64,000 bases of DNA from Peptoniphilus sp. (GTDB lineage: Bacteria > Bacillota > Clostridia > Tissierellales > Peptoniphilaceae): contig NZ_JALEOV010000103.1 in the NCBI RefSeq assembly GCF_022767005.1, positions 1 through 64,000 of the forward strand, in the 5' to 3' direction. Shown here piece by piece: positions 33,178 through 42,688 of this stretch. The translations under genes and the position numbers were made by a program. Under the pieces are notes generated by a model. It saw only the letters and a program-made list of their open reading frames with translations. It searched no databases and was not told the origin of the DNA. Every line of letters begins with the position of its first letter. Within the stretch, counting starts at the first letter, position 1.

Positions 33178-34620
33178 TTATGCTCTTGCCAAAACTTTTT
33201 GTTTGCCACCTTCTTTATAGACAACAAAAGCGTAAAGTATAGCAATTATAACACCTATTATATTTGCTATCATATAAGGCAAGTTAAAACCAATCTTAGC
33301 ACCCATAATATAAGCTGTAATGACATAGACATAGAACATACCAGGAATCAAGGATACTAGGAATGCCTTACCATGACGTTGTAAGTAAATTGAAATCATG
33401 GCGAAGGCAAACACAGCGATCGTCTGGTTAGCCCATGCGAAGTATTGCCACAAAACATTAAATCCATTTGGACTCAATTTTGCAAAGATTAAGATAGCTA
33501 GTACGCATATGAACATACCAATTGATAGACTTAATCTGCTCTTCATAGTTTTTTGTGGAATGTTCAAGTGATCTGCAATCATAAGTCGTGCAGAACGAAG
33601 TGCAGTATCTCCAGAAGTGATTGGAAGAACGATAATTCCAATAATGGCAATTAAACCTCCCACTGTACCGAGCATATCATTTGCAACAAGACCTATAACA
33701 GCAGGTTTTCCAACAAGACCAGCGTCTATACCTTTGTTGTAAATACCCATTGCAGCTGCCGCCCATATCATTGCGATAAAGCCTTCTAGGATCATCATGT
33801 CGTAAAATACGAAACGACCTTCACCTTCACTCTTTACAGAACGACCTATTAAAGTCGCTTGTGTAGAGTGGAATCCTGAAACGATTCCGCAAGCAACAGT
33901 TACAAAGAACACTGGTAAAATTGGCGTTCCATTTGGATGTGTGTTTAAATTGCTAAAATCTAAATTATCTAATTGATAACCGTTAAAGAACAAACCAAAG
34001 AAAATACCGACAGCGGAAAGTAATAGGATGCCGCCAAAAATTGGATAAACTCTACCGATTATCTTATCGATTGGGAATAGTGTCGCCGCAATATAATAAG
34101 CGAAAATACAAGCATAGACAATCCAAACAACAGGGTTTGTTGACACTGCTTCTTGCTTTAATACATTAGTGACTATTAAATCTCCGGGAGTATAAATAAA
34201 CACTGCACCTACGAGAACCATGAGAATGATTACGAAAATATTGTAGATTAAGTATACCTTCTTGCCGAGATTGCGCTTAATAAGTCCTGGCATTTGTTCG
34301 CCACCTGAGCGAATTGAGATCATGCCGCTCATATAATCGTGTAAAGCACCACCAAAAACACATCCGATTGGAATCATAAGAAAAGCCAAAGGTCCAAATA
34401 AAATTCCTTGAATTGGACCTAGAATCGGTCCAGTTCCTGCAATGTTTAATAATTCAATAAGTGCGTTCTTTTTTTTGCCCATGGGAACATAGTCGACGCC
34501 ATCTTGATTTTTAATCGCCGGCGTCTCCCTATCATCCGGTTGAAATACTTTCTCGGCAAATCGGCCATAGGCAAAACCACCGATAATTAAAATAGCCAAG
34601 CCAATGAGAAATGTAGTCAT
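33178..34620 (-). CDS. CstA-family transporter (carbon starvation protein A)
   Basis: Polytopic membrane protein with about 12 or more hydrophobic helices. CstA features include ELLNIAGTGPILGPIQGILF (the conserved membrane-entry loop), GGALHDYMSGMISIRSGGEQ and GIVSGFHSTQATLIGRSVKS. 480 residues, the shorter Gram-positive type lacking the E. coli C-terminal extension. CstA-type proteins import peptides or pyruvate; the substrate here is not fixed. Start ATG with an AAGGAGG site. The gene is visibly richer in G and C than its neighbours (for example 25 of 60 bases at 33361-33420, against 13 of 60 at 35701-35760 in folC), and an IS3 transposase tail lies about 300 bases upstream, so acquisition by transfer is plausible. 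Confidence 0.92.
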   Translation of the reverse strand: MTTFLIGLAILIIGGFAYGRFAEKVFQPDDRETPAIKNQDGVDYVPMGKKKNALIELLNIAGTGPILGPIQGILFGPLAFLMIPIGCVFGGALHDYMSGMISIRSGGEQMPGLIKRNLGKKVYLIYNIFVIILMVLVGAVFIYTPGDLIVTNVLKQEAVSTNPVVWIVYACIFAYYIAATLFPIDKIIGRVYPIFGGILLLSAVGIFFGLFFNGYQLDNLDFSNLNTHPNGTPILPVFFVTVACGIVSGFHSTQATLIGRSVKSEGEGRFVFYDMMILEGFIAMIWAAAAMGIYNKGIDAGLVGKPAVIGLVANDMLGTVGGLIAIIGIIVLPITSGDTALRSARLMIADHLNIPQKTMKSRLSLSIGMFICVLAILIFAKLSPNGFNVLWQYFAWANQTIAVFAFAMISIYLQRHGKAFLVSLIPGMFYVYVITAYIMGAKIGFNLPYMIANIIGVIIAILYAFVVYKEGGKQKVLARA

Positions 34621-34646
34621 ATTCTTACCTCCTTAAATAAAATTTA

Positions 34647-34679
34647 AAGTTGAGGCTAAAAATAAAAATACCTCAACTT
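34647..34679 (-). promoter_or_regulatory. 5'-end hairpin of the cstA-family mRNA
   Basis: Minus strand AAGTTGAGG (34671-34679) pairs perfectly with CCTCAACTT (34647-34655) across a 15-base loop. It begins only a few bases after the predicted transcription start and ends before the ribosome site. It could stabilise the mRNA or act as an attenuator or operator. Confidence 0.6.
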
Positions 34680-34689
34680 AATTTTTCTT

Positions 34690-34718
34690 ATTATATTCTT
34701 TTTTTTTAAAAAAGACAA
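34690..34718 (-). promoter_or_regulatory. Promoter of the cstA-family gene
   Basis: Minus strand TTGTCT (34713-34718), 17 bases, TATAAT (34690-34695). Confidence 0.8.
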
Positions 34719-34921
34719 TAGAATCATTCACATTTTTTTAAGATTTTCTTAACTTTTAAGACATATGATACACTTTTTTTAATTTGGCACAATTTCTTCA
34801 AAATCTTTAATTATTGTTTTAAAAAATAATATTACTAAAACCACTTTTTAATTGGATAAATAAATATAACTAGATTTTTTAAAACTTATGAAAAACAAAC
34901 TTCTTAAATAAAAAACTTTTT
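34719..34921. other. Non-coding AT-rich stretch
   Basis: Between the cstA-family promoter and the transposase remnant. The plus strand has AAGATTTTCTTAACTTTTAAG-like short repeats but no frame, stem or consensus site that I can support. Confidence 0.4.
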
Positions 34922-35107
34922 TTGAATTCTAATGCGAAAAATTCTCTAGGGCAAGAATTTAAAAATTATAAAGAGTTAATAAATGAAATAGACAAATATG
35001 TCAAAAAGAATAATCCAGGCAGAATCAAGGAAAAAATAAAGGGAGTGAACCCTATAATGTTTAGGATCCACTCCCCTTTAAATAATACAAAATCATTCTG
35101 TGTTTAG
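34922..35107 (+). pseudogene. C-terminal remnant of an IS3-family transposase (OrfB)
   Basis: The frame encodes about 60 residues whose middle part, NYKELINEIDKYVKKNN then RIKEKIKGVNPIMFRIHS, follows the conserved end of IS3/IS150 OrfB transposases (a YxxYYNNxRIKxKLKGxSPVxYR pattern). The DDE catalytic core is missing, and the part upstream of 34922 has stops in frame, so this is the decayed tail of an element. There is no convincing start codon or ribosome site. No terminal inverted repeats were found. A minus-strand hairpin (35034-35078) overlaps its 3' part. Confidence 0.6.
35034..35078 (-). terminator. Strong hairpin likely terminating folC
   Basis: Minus strand GGGAGTGGATCCTA pairs with TAGGGTTCACTCCC (14 bp with two G-U pairs that only form in the minus-strand RNA), 7-base loop, then TTTATTTTTT. 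It lies about 70 bases past the folC stop and overlaps the transposase remnant. Confidence 0.75.
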
Positions 35108-35147
35108 GCGTTCAGTTCATTCTCTGGATTTTTGGCACTCATATTTT

Positions 35148-36425
35148 TTAATTTAATTTTTCTAAAAATATTTTTCTAATGTCCTTAATTAAATATAAAG
35201 ACCCACACCACAAAATCATGTCGCCTTCTTCTGCAAGTTCTAGAGTTTTTTCTACAGCCTTTTCTCTATTTTTTATTGCAAAAATTTCTTTTCTTGAAAA
35301 CTTTTTAAATTCACTCATAAGAACATCAATTTCTGTAAATCTATCGTTGTCAATTTCCGTTAAGACGATTTTATCTGCAATATTTTCGATTTTTTTTAAA
35401 ATTTTATCGTGATCCTTATCCTTTAAAAGACTAAATCCTAAAATTAATTTATTATATTTGAATTTTTTTATGCTTTCTTCAATTTTTTCAATTGAGTCTA
35501 AATTATGAGATCCGTCAATTACTACAAGTGGATTTTTAGAAAGACATTCTGTCCTGCCAATATTCTTTGCATTTTTTAGTCCAAATTTTATTTTTTCTTC
35601 ATCTAAGTTGTACTCAGTTTTTAAGAAATCTAAAACCATTAGTGCAAGTGAAGCATTTAATATTTGATGCTCTCCTATTAGATTTATTTCAACATCTTTA
35701 TAATTTCTAAAGTTAAATTTATTTCCAAACTCATTGGACTTTAAAATTTCAACTTCATTCTCCTTAAATTCGTCAAAGGTAGAATTTTTATCTCTGCTAA
35801 TTTTTCTAAGAACTTCTTCTGCCTCCTTCTCTTGAGGATAACTAAAGATATGGGAATTTTCTTTTATAATTCCACCCTTTTCCCTTGCAATTTTCCCTAT
35901 TGTATCGCCCAAAATATTTGCGTGGTCAAGAGAAATGTGGCAAAAAACTGAAATTGATTTTTCCATTACATTAGTTGCGTCAACTCTTCCACCCATTCCA
36001 ACTTCCATTACAGCAAAGTCTACTTTTTCCCTCGCAAAAAAAATGTAAGCAAGGGATGTTAAAATTTCAAATCCACTTACAAAAATTTTTTTCTCGTCAA
36101 GTTCTTCTACTTTTTCTCTAATTTCTGAAGCTAATTTTGCAAAGTTTTCTTCAGATATTTCTATATTATTGATTTTAATTTCTTCACGAATGTTTGTTAT
36201 GTAGGGTGAAGTAAATTTTCCCACAGAAAAATTATTTTCCTTTAAGGAATTTGCAATAAAACTTGCAACTGAACCCTTTCCATTTGTTCCAGTAATGTGT
36301 ATTATTTTTAATTTATCTTGTGGCTTGTTAAATATCTCTAAAAGTGTTTTTATATTGTCCGTTGTGAACTCACCAAGAGGAATATTCCTATTTTCAATCC
36401 AATTAACTGATTCAGTGTAATTCAT
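35148..36425 (-). CDS. folC: Folylpolyglutamate synthase/dihydrofolate synthase
   Basis: Adds glutamate to folates (and may join dihydropteroate with glutamate), in the cytoplasm. Mur ligase fold: IIHITGTNGKGSVASFIANS (P-loop, ~residue 40), GKFTSPYITNIREEIKIN, FAVMEVGMGGRVDATNV, SISLDH-type ISLDHANILGDTIGKIAREK and the C-terminal VIDGSHNLDSIEKIEESIK. 425 residues from the ATG at 36425, which has AAAGGAG upstream. Single gene, divergent from the brnQ-type gene, with a palindrome inside its promoter spacer. Confidence 0.95.
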   Translation of the reverse strand: MNYTESVNWIENRNIPLGEFTTDNIKTLLEIFNKPQDKLKIIHITGTNGKGSVASFIANSLKENNFSVGKFTSPYITNIREEIKINNIEISEENFAKLASEIREKVEELDEKKIFVSGFEILTSLAYIFFAREKVDFAVMEVGMGGRVDATNVMEKSISVFCHISLDHANILGDTIGKIAREKGGIIKENSHIFSYPQEKEAEEVLRKISRDKNSTFDEFKENEVEILKSNEFGNKFNFRNYKDVEINLIGEHQILNASLALMVLDFLKTEYNLDEEKIKFGLKNAKNIGRTECLSKNPLVVIDGSHNLDSIEKIEESIKKFKYNKLILGFSLLKDKDHDKILKKIENIADKIVLTEIDNDRFTEIDVLMSEFKKFSRKEIFAIKNREKAVEKTLELAEEGDMILWCGSLYLIKDIRKIFLEKLN

Positions 36426-36444
36426 ATCAATCTCCTTTATAAAA

Positions 36445-36473
36445 ATAGTACCAGAATTTTTACTGGTATTCAA
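36445..36473 (-). promoter_or_regulatory. folC promoter with a palindrome in the spacer
   Basis: Minus strand TTGAAT (36468-36473), 17 bases, TACTAT (36445-36450). The spacer is filled by TACCAG-N8-CTGGTA (36449-36468), whose outer bases overlap both hexamers. A protein bound there would compete directly with RNA polymerase. Confidence 0.75.
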
Positions 36474-36541
36474 TATTTTAGTATATCAAATTCTATGCAA
36501 TTGTGGTAAAATAGAAAAAATAATTAATTGGAGGTTAAAAG

Positions 36542-37849
36542 ATGAATAATGAAATTCGAATGAAAGATTTATTTGTAATCGGTTTTGCACTTTTTGCAAT
36601 GTTTTTTGGTGCAGGAAATTTAATTTTTCCACCCTATCTAGGACTTATATCGGGTTCACAATGGTGGATTGGATTTCTAGGCTTTACTATTACAGACGCA
36701 GGATTAGGCCTTCTTGCAATCATTGCTCTTTCTAAATACGATGGAAATTTAAATGTTCTAGCTTCAAGGGTTAATAAAGCTTTTGCAATTATTATTTCAA
36801 CAGCAATTATTTTATGTATTGGACCTTTCTTAGCAACTCCTAGAACTGCAGCTACTACTTATGAAATAGCTATTATGCCAATTTTTGGCGAATCTGTAAA
36901 TAGATATTTATTCTCTGTGTTTTTCTTTATTATAGCTTGTCTTTTAAGTATAAGACCAAGCAAGGTTGTAGATATAGTAGGTAAATTTTTAACACCTTCG
37001 CTAATAATTTGTATGGCAGTTCTAATTGTAAATGGAATTCTTAATCCAATTGGAGAAATTGCAAATACCACTATGATTGACAATATACTTGAAAAGGGAA
37101 TTGCTGATGGTTATCAAACTATGGATGCCATTGCAGGATGTATGTTTGCACTAGTTGTAATAAATGCTGTTAAGACTAGAAAATATTCTTCGCAGACACT
37201 AGAAATTAAGGCAACTATTTATTCAGGAATTATTGCAGCTATATGTCTTGCTTTTATCTATGGCGGTTTAGTATACCTTGGCGCACAAACTTCAAGCCTT
37301 GGCATCTATGACATAAATACAGATAACACTCAACTTCTTGTAGATATTACAAATATAGTTCTTGGTGGAGTTGGAGTATATATCTTGGCAATTATAACAG
37401 CACTTGCTTGTCTTACAACTGCAATTGGTTTGATTTCAGCTGCAGGTAACTTTTTCAACGAACTAAGCAAAGGTAAAGTTTCTTACGAAATTGTAGTTAT
37501 TATTTGTTCTATTGTTTCTTGTGCAATTTCAATGCTTGGTGTAAGCCAAATAATTAAAATTTCTGCGCCAATTCTTGAAACACTTTATCCTTGTGCAATG
37601 ACCATTGTTTTAATAGGATTGTTTAATGACAAAATTAAAGACGACTTAGTCTTCAAAATTCCATCTATAATTTCACTTGTGTTTGGTCTTTTATATGTAT
37701 TAAAGGGTAATGGACTTCTTGGCGGGCTTAATGATATACTAGCAAAACTTCCTCTTGCTGTATTTGGTCTTGGTTGGGTTGTTCCAACTTTAATTGGCCT
37801 AGTGATAGCAATTGTAATTTCAAACTTTAGAAAGCCACAAGAGGCTTAA
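36542..37849 (+). CDS. brnQ: Branched-chain amino acid carrier, LIVCS/BrnQ family
   Basis: Cation-coupled importer for leucine, isoleucine and valine in the membrane, with about 12 hydrophobic helices. The N-terminal signature VIGFALFAMFFGAGNLIFPP is diagnostic, followed by LGLISGSQWWIGFLGFTITD and IGPFLATPRTAATTYEIAI. 435 residues, full length. GGAGGTTAAAAG precedes the ATG. It is divergent from folC and followed by a bidirectional terminator. It fits an amino-acid-fermenting lifestyle together with GltS and PepD. Confidence 0.95.
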   Translation: MNNEIRMKDLFVIGFALFAMFFGAGNLIFPPYLGLISGSQWWIGFLGFTITDAGLGLLAIIALSKYDGNLNVLASRVNKAFAIIISTAIILCIGPFLATPRTAATTYEIAIMPIFGESVNRYLFSVFFFIIACLLSIRPSKVVDIVGKFLTPSLIICMAVLIVNGILNPIGEIANTTMIDNILEKGIADGYQTMDAIAGCMFALVVINAVKTRKYSSQTLEIKATIYSGIIAAICLAFIYGGLVYLGAQTSSLGIYDINTDNTQLLVDITNIVLGGVGVYILAIITALACLTTAIGLISAAGNFFNELSKGKVSYEIVVIICSIVSCAISMLGVSQIIKISAPILETLYPCAMTIVLIGLFNDKIKDDLVFKIPSIISLVFGLLYVLKGNGLLGGLNDILAKLPLAVFGLGWVVPTLIGLVIAIVISNFRKPQEA

Positions 37850-37852
37850 TGT

Positions 37853-37891
37853 AAAAAACTCTTCTTACTATAATAGTAAAAAGAGTTTTTT
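37853..37891. terminator. Bidirectional terminator brnQ/radA
   Basis: AAAAAACTCTT and AAGAGTTTTTT with an inner TTACTAT/ATAGTAA stem; serves both converging genes. Confidence 0.9.
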
Positions 37892-37897
37892 GTCTAT

Positions 37898-39265
37898 TTA
37901 TATGCTAAATATTTTTTGTAGAACTTCTAAAATATTTGTCATCTTAATAACTTGAAGATTCTTATAATTTTCTTCCTTTACATTGGAATATTTTGAAACA
38001 TAGGCTTTTTTAAAACCCATTCGCTCTGCTTCTTTAAGCCTAACATCTAAGCTTGGAACATTTTTTAGTTCGCCAGTAAGACCAACGTCGGCAATGAAAA
38101 CTGAATTTGCCTCCACAGGCTTATTGAGAGTAGAAGAAACTATGGAGACCATTACAGATAAATTTGATGCCTGTTCCTTAACCTTAATTCCTCCAGCAGA
38201 CTTTACCACAATATTTTTATCCAAAAATTTTATTCCCGCTCTTTCTTCTAAAATTGAAACTAAAGTATTTAAGTGTTCCCTTCTAATAGATTCCGAAATC
38301 CTTGACGGATAAGGAAGAAATGTCTTTGAAGCTAAGGCTTCTGTCTCCAAAATTATTGGTCTAGTTCCCTCTCTTATAACAGAAAGAGATGAGCCTGCAA
38401 CTTGTTCATTTTCTGACCTTCTTGTCATAAAGTATTCTGAAGGATTGTCGATAGAAATCATTCCCTTTTCAGTCATTGAAAAAAATCCAATCTCACCAGT
38501 GGAACCATATCTATTTTTTGTCGCCATTAAAGATCTCAAATCCTCTGATGAATCACCCTCAATTAATAAAACTGTGTCCACTAAATGTTCAAGACTTCTA
38601 ACTCCTGCAAGTTCATCTTGCTTAGTCATTTGACCAACTAAAAAAATCATTCGTGGCTTGTTAATGTCCTTTGCAATTTCTGTCATCTTATAGGCACACT
38701 CCATGGTCTGTGTTGGAGTGCCTGGTCTTTGAGGAAATTCGTCTAGGGTAAAAGTTTGAATTGAATCAATAATTATAAACTGTGGATCAATTTTTTCCAC
38801 TTGATCCAAAACTGAATTAAGAGAATTTACTGAATAAACCCAAATATTTTCAGAAAGCTTGTCCAAAATTCTTTCAGCTCTCATTTTTATTTGCGTTTCA
38901 GATTCTTCTCCCGATGCGTAAAGAACTCTCATTCCTTTATTTGCAAGGTCATTTGCAACTTGCATAAGGAGGGTTGACTTTCCAGAGCCAGGCTTTGCTG
39001 TTAAAATGCTCACAGAATCTCTCACAATTCCGCCACCCATTACTCTATTAAATTCCTCAATGCTAGTCTTTACTCTTTCATCAGAGGAAACTTCTACTGA
39101 TTTAAGTTTAAGTGCATCTTTGTTATTTTTAGAAGGAGCCTTTTTGCCAGGCTCCTCTTCTTTTTCTTCTAAAGTGTTCCACGAGTTACAGTTTGGACAT
39201 TTTCCAAAAAATCCTTGGGAAATATATCCGCAATTACTGCACTGATACACTATTTTCTTTTTCAT
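37898..39265 (-). CDS. radA: DNA repair protein RadA (Sms)
   Basis: RecA-like ATPase that helps process recombination intermediates. It has an N-terminal zinc finger [20 protein letters not shown] (two CxxC), Walker A SILTAKPGSGKSTLLMQVAN, the RadA-specific KNRYGSTGEIGFF and a C-terminal Lon-protease-like domain (~280-455, with NVFIADVGLTGELKNVPSLD). 455 residues, full length. The start overlaps clpC by 32 bases, so radA is the last gene of the ctsR operon, as in Bacillus. Confidence 0.97.
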   Translation of the reverse strand: MKKKIVYQCSNCGYISQGFFGKCPNCNSWNTLEEKEEEPGKKAPSKNNKDALKLKSVEVSSDERVKTSIEEFNRVMGGGIVRDSVSILTAKPGSGKSTLLMQVANDLANKGMRVLYASGEESETQIKMRAERILDKLSENIWVYSVNSLNSVLDQVEKIDPQFIIIDSIQTFTLDEFPQRPGTPTQTMECAYKMTEIAKDINKPRMIFLVGQMTKQDELAGVRSLEHLVDTVLLIEGDSSEDLRSLMATKNRYGSTGEIGFFSMTEKGMISIDNPSEYFMTRRSENEQVAGSSLSVIREGTRPIILETEALASKTFLPYPSRISESIRREHLNTLVSILEERAGIKFLDKNIVVKSAGGIKVKEQASNLSVMVSIVSSTLNKPVEANSVFIADVGLTGELKNVPSLDVRLKEAERMGFKKAYVSKYSNVKEENYKNLQVIKMTNILEVLQKIFSI

Positions 39266-41705
39266 TTTTCTTCTGTTTAGTCCTTTTAACTTTTTCTATT
39301 TGAATTTTTTTGTACTTAACATCTACTAAAATTTCATCGCCTTCTTTTATGTTTCCATCTAAAAATTCATCGGCAATTTTATCTTCAATTAATTTTGTAA
39401 TAGTCCTTTGAAGTGGTCTTGCACCAAACACTTTATCATAACCTTCATCAACTAAGAAATTAATGAGTTTATTTGAGTAATTTGCTTTAATACCCATTTC
39501 AGAAAGCCTATCGCTTAATTTATTGAGCATGTTTTTTACAATATCTTTAATTTCAGTTTTTTCAAGAGTTTTAAATATTACTACATCGTCAACTCTGTTT
39601 AAAAATTCAGGCCTAAATTTTTGCTTTAAAGATTCCATTATGATTTTCTTCATATTTTCATATTCACTTTTCTTTTCAGTGCTTTCTGAAGTTGAAAAAC
39701 CAAGAACTGAATTTTTTGCAAGTAGGTTTGCCCCTGCATTAGAAGTCATAATTATAACAGTATCTTTAAAGTTTACAGTCCTTCCCTTTGAATCAGTAAC
39801 TCTGCCTTCGTCTAAAATTTGTAGCAAAATATTGAAAATATCTGGATGTGCCTTTTCAATTTCGTCTAAAAGAATTACTGAATAAGGATGAGTCCTTACT
39901 GCTTCAGTAAGTTCGCCACCTTCTTCATATCCAACATATCCTGGAGGAGAACCAACAAGTCTTGATACAGTAAATTTTTCCATGTACTCAGACATATCAA
40001 ATCTAATCATATTTTCTTCTTTACCAAATAAATTTTTGGCAAGGCTTTTTGCAAGGAAAGTCTTACCAACACCAGTTGGTCCAACAAATATAAAGCTTCC
40101 AATTGGCTTATTCGGATCTTTAAGCCCAATCCTTGACCTCTTAATTGCCTTTGCAAGAGTCTTAACAGCGTCATCTTGACCTTTTACATCTTCTTTTAAC
40201 TTACTATCAAGTTCTCTTAACTTTTCAGTTTCTTCTTCAGTCATATCTGTTACAGGAACTTTTGACCATTCAGAAACTATTTCAGCAATAAGTTCTGGAG
40301 TTACTTTTTTCTTTGATTCTTTTTCTTCAAATTTTTTTATTTCTTCTTTGTATTTTTCTTCAATATTTTTTTGTTCATCGCGAAGATTTGCAGCAAGTTC
40401 ATAATCTTGATTTTTTACTGCCTCAGATTTTTTATTTTCAATTTCTTCAAGCTCCTTTTTGTATTTTTCTTCAAATTCAGGAACTTTGTAGGATTCAATT
40501 TTAAGTTTTGAACTTGCCTCGTCTATTAAATCAATAGCCTTATCAGGTAAAAATCTATCATTTAAATATCTATCGGAATATTTTACAGCAGCCTCAATAG
40601 TTTCCTCAGGAATCACTACATGATGATGCTTTTCATAAATTTTTTTGAGTCCCCTTAAAATTTTTATAGAATCTTCAACGCTTGGTTCATCAACCATTAT
40701 TGGCATAAGTCTTCTCTCAAAGGCTGAATCTTTTTCAATTTTCTTTCTATACTCAGAAATTGTTGTAGCCCCAATAACTTGAATAACTGACTTAGTAAGC
40801 ATTGGTTTTAAAATATTCGATGCATCAAGAGATCCTTCGGCTGAACCTGCGCCAATTATTATATGCATTTCATCAATAAATAAAATGATGTTTTTGTTTT
40901 TTGCAGCTTCATTAGTTACATTTTTTAATCTCTCTTCAAAGTCTCCTCTGTATTTTGAACCTGCAATAAGCTGAGAAATATCAAGAGTTAAAATTACTTT
41001 ATTTTTCATAATTTCCGGCACATCTCCTGCGACAATTTTTGCAGCAAGTCCTTCTGCAATTGCAGTTTTACCAACACCAGGTTCTCCAATTAGTACAGGA
41101 TTATTTTTTGTCCTTCTTGACAAAACTTGAATAACTCTCTTTATTTCCTTTTCTCTTCCAATTACAGGATCAATTTTTCCTTCTTCAGCCTTTTTATTTA
41201 AATTTGTAGTATATTTTTCCAAAGCTTCGGAAGAAATTTCCCCATCTCCTTCTTCAGAAGTTTCATATTCTTCCATATTGTTTAAAATGTCATTTTCAAG
41301 ACTCATAATATCAATGCCAAGTCTTTTTAGAACTAATATGGCAACACCTTGACCCTCGCGCAAAATTCCAAGGAGAAGATGTTCTGTTGAAACTGTAACT
41401 TCTCCCATTTCTCTTGAAACTTCAAAAGCAAGTTCAAAAATTCTCTTAGTCCTTGGAGTGTACGCAATACTGGATACAACTGGACCTTGACCACTGCTAA
41501 CTATATCAAGTGTGGCTTCCTTAGCCTTTTTATAATCGATGCCAAGTTTTGATAAAATGTGTGCCCCTGTGTCTGTTCCTTCTCTTATTATTCCAAGAAG
41601 AATGTGTTCTGAACCTATATATGGATGTTTTTGTTCCCTTGCCTCTTGCTGTGCAAAAAGAATAGCCTTTTGTGATTTTTCACTAAATTTTCCAAACATA
41701 CTCAT
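39234..41705 (-). CDS. clpC: ATP-dependent Clp protease ATP-binding subunit ClpC
   Basis: Hsp100 unfoldase that feeds ClpP. Two N-terminal Clp_N repeats ([40 protein letters not shown]). First AAA module: [20 protein letters not shown] and [11 protein letters not shown]. The middle coiled coil contains a UVR motif ([20 protein letters not shown]). Second AAA module: [20 protein letters not shown] and [20 protein letters not shown]. 823 residues, with a Lys/Glu-rich tail. AAGGAGG precedes the ATG, which overlaps the mcsB stop by four bases. It is controlled by CtsR through the operon promoter; in Bacillus it works with McsB, MecA and YpbH as adaptors. Confidence 0.97.
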   Translation of the reverse strand: MSMFGKFSEKSQKAILFAQQEAREQKHPYIGSEHILLGIIREGTDTGAHILSKLGIDYKKAKEATLDIVSSGQGPVVSSIAYTPRTKRIFELAFEVSREMGEVTVSTEHLLLGILREGQGVAILVLKRLGIDIMSLENDILNNMEEYETSEEGDGEISSEALEKYTTNLNKKAEEGKIDPVIGREKEIKRVIQVLSRRTKNNPVLIGEPGVGKTAIAEGLAAKIVAGDVPEIMKNKVILTLDISQLIAGSKYRGDFEERLKNVTNEAAKNKNIILFIDEMHIIIGAGSAEGSLDASNILKPMLTKSVIQVIGATTISEYRKKIEKDSAFERRLMPIMVDEPSVEDSIKILRGLKKIYEKHHHVVIPEETIEAAVKYSDRYLNDRFLPDKAIDLIDEASSKLKIESYKVPEFEEKYKKELEEIENKKSEAVKNQDYELAANLRDEQKNIEEKYKEEIKKFEEKESKKKVTPELIAEIVSEWSKVPVTDMTEEETEKLRELDSKLKEDVKGQDDAVKTLAKAIKRSRIGLKDPNKPIGSFIFVGPTGVGKTFLAKSLAKNLFGKEENMIRFDMSEYMEKFTVSRLVGSPPGYVGYEEGGELTEAVRTHPYSVILLDEIEKAHPDIFNILLQILDEGRVTDSKGRTVNFKDTVIIMTSNAGANLLAKNSVLGFSTSESTEKKSEYENMKKIIMESLKQKFRPEFLNRVDDVVIFKTLEKTEIKDIVKNMLNKLSDRLSEMGIKANYSNKLINFLVDEGYDKVFGARPLQRTITKLIEDKIADEFLDGNIKEGDEILVDVKYKKIQIEKVKRTKQKKNEKENSVSVQ

Positions 41706-42688
41706 TTGAAAACCTCCTTCATGAGAGCTCTTGCCTTATTAGCTCTTAAAATGTCTCGCGACTTGAGATCTAATATTGCACCCCTCTCAATTTGCAAATG
41801 TCCATTTCTAAGCTTAGTAATCTCTTCATAAAAATCAAATTCTCGATTTGGTTTTAAGATTGAAAGTTCAATTCCAAGATTAATTGTGCTCATGGACTGC
41901 ATCATCTCTTCTTCCGATAAAACTCTTGCATTTGCAAGAACTCCAAAGGATCTGTTTACCATATCCTCTAGAGTAATAATATTGTCTAAATAAAGTTTTT
42001 TTCTATTTTCCCTTTCAACATCGGCAATTTCTCGCGCGATGATTTTTAATTTATCAACATAAGACTTTTCATCTTCGCCAAAAGTTGATTCAAAAGACAA
42101 AGTGTAAATACTTCCCAAGGCTTTATTTGAACTATCTCTATATGAACCCAAAGTGTAGCCAAGTCTTGAAAGTCCCCTTGCTATTTCATTTATTCCAAAA
42201 TAATTTAGCGCCGGAAGATATAAAAGTACAATTGGCTTTAATCCTGTCCCGGAATTTAAAACTCTTGAACTTAAATACCCAAAATTTGGATCAAAAGCAA
42301 AATTAATTTTATCTTCTAAATTTTCTTCAAGACTATAAATCTCTTTAAATAAATCACTTAAAGTCTTTGTCCTAGAAAAAATAGAAAGCTCAACATGTTC
42401 TCCTGCGTTAATTAAAATATCTGGAGCATCCTTTTTCTCATAAAAGCCAATATTACTTTTTTCTAAAAATTTTTTCCCAATTCTTCCATTTTCAACATAC
42501 TCAAGTTTTTTTAAAGAAGAAATTTTTTCCATATCAACTTTAGTGTACCCTAAATCAGTTAAAATAGGATAAAAAAATTCTAAGTTTTTCTTTAATTCTT
42601 CCTCAGTCATTGTGTTTACAAATTTTTTACCGTCAATATTTCTATATAATTTTAATTTATAACCTAAAATAATTTTAGACACTGACAT
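41702..42688 (-). CDS. mcsB: McsB homologue, probable pseudo-arginine kinase
   Basis: Aligns along its whole length with McsB protein-arginine kinase (AFDPNFGYLSSRVLNSGTGL, LLYLPALNYFGINEIARGLS and RSFGVLANARVLSEEEMMQS match characteristic stretches) and sits in the mcsB position. The first ~20 residues of McsB are missing. Catalytic positions differ from Bacillus McsB as I recall it: SSRIRLARN becomes GYKLKLYRN (9-17), NEEDHIR becomes NAGEHVE (94-100), and the active-site Cys of SCPTN becomes Arg (SRVLN, R142). The C-terminal RDxxRA phospho-arginine-binding motif is kept (RDILRA, 311-316). Likely a non-catalytic adaptor for ClpC or CtsR (inference). Overlaps mcsA by 14 bases and clpC by four. 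Confidence 0.88.
   Translation of the reverse strand: MSVSKIILGYKLKLYRNIDGKKFVNTMTEEELKKNLEFFYPILTDLGYTKVDMEKISSLKKLEYVENGRIGKKFLEKSNIGFYEKKDAPDILINAGEHVELSIFSRTKTLSDLFKEIYSLEENLEDKINFAFDPNFGYLSSRVLNSGTGLKPIVLLYLPALNYFGINEIARGLSRLGYTLGSYRDSSNKALGSIYTLSFESTFGEDEKSYVDKLKIIAREIADVERENRKKLYLDNIITLEDMVNRSFGVLANARVLSEEEMMQSMSTINLGIELSILKPNREFDFYEEITKLRNGHLQIERGAILDLKSRDILRANKARALMKEVFK

Noticed and set aside
34647..34695. Reading the cstA leader hairpin as a plus-strand terminator
   Set aside because: A T-rich stretch does follow on the plus strand, but no plus-strand gene lies upstream that would need it, and the minus-strand promoter places the stem in the cstA leader.
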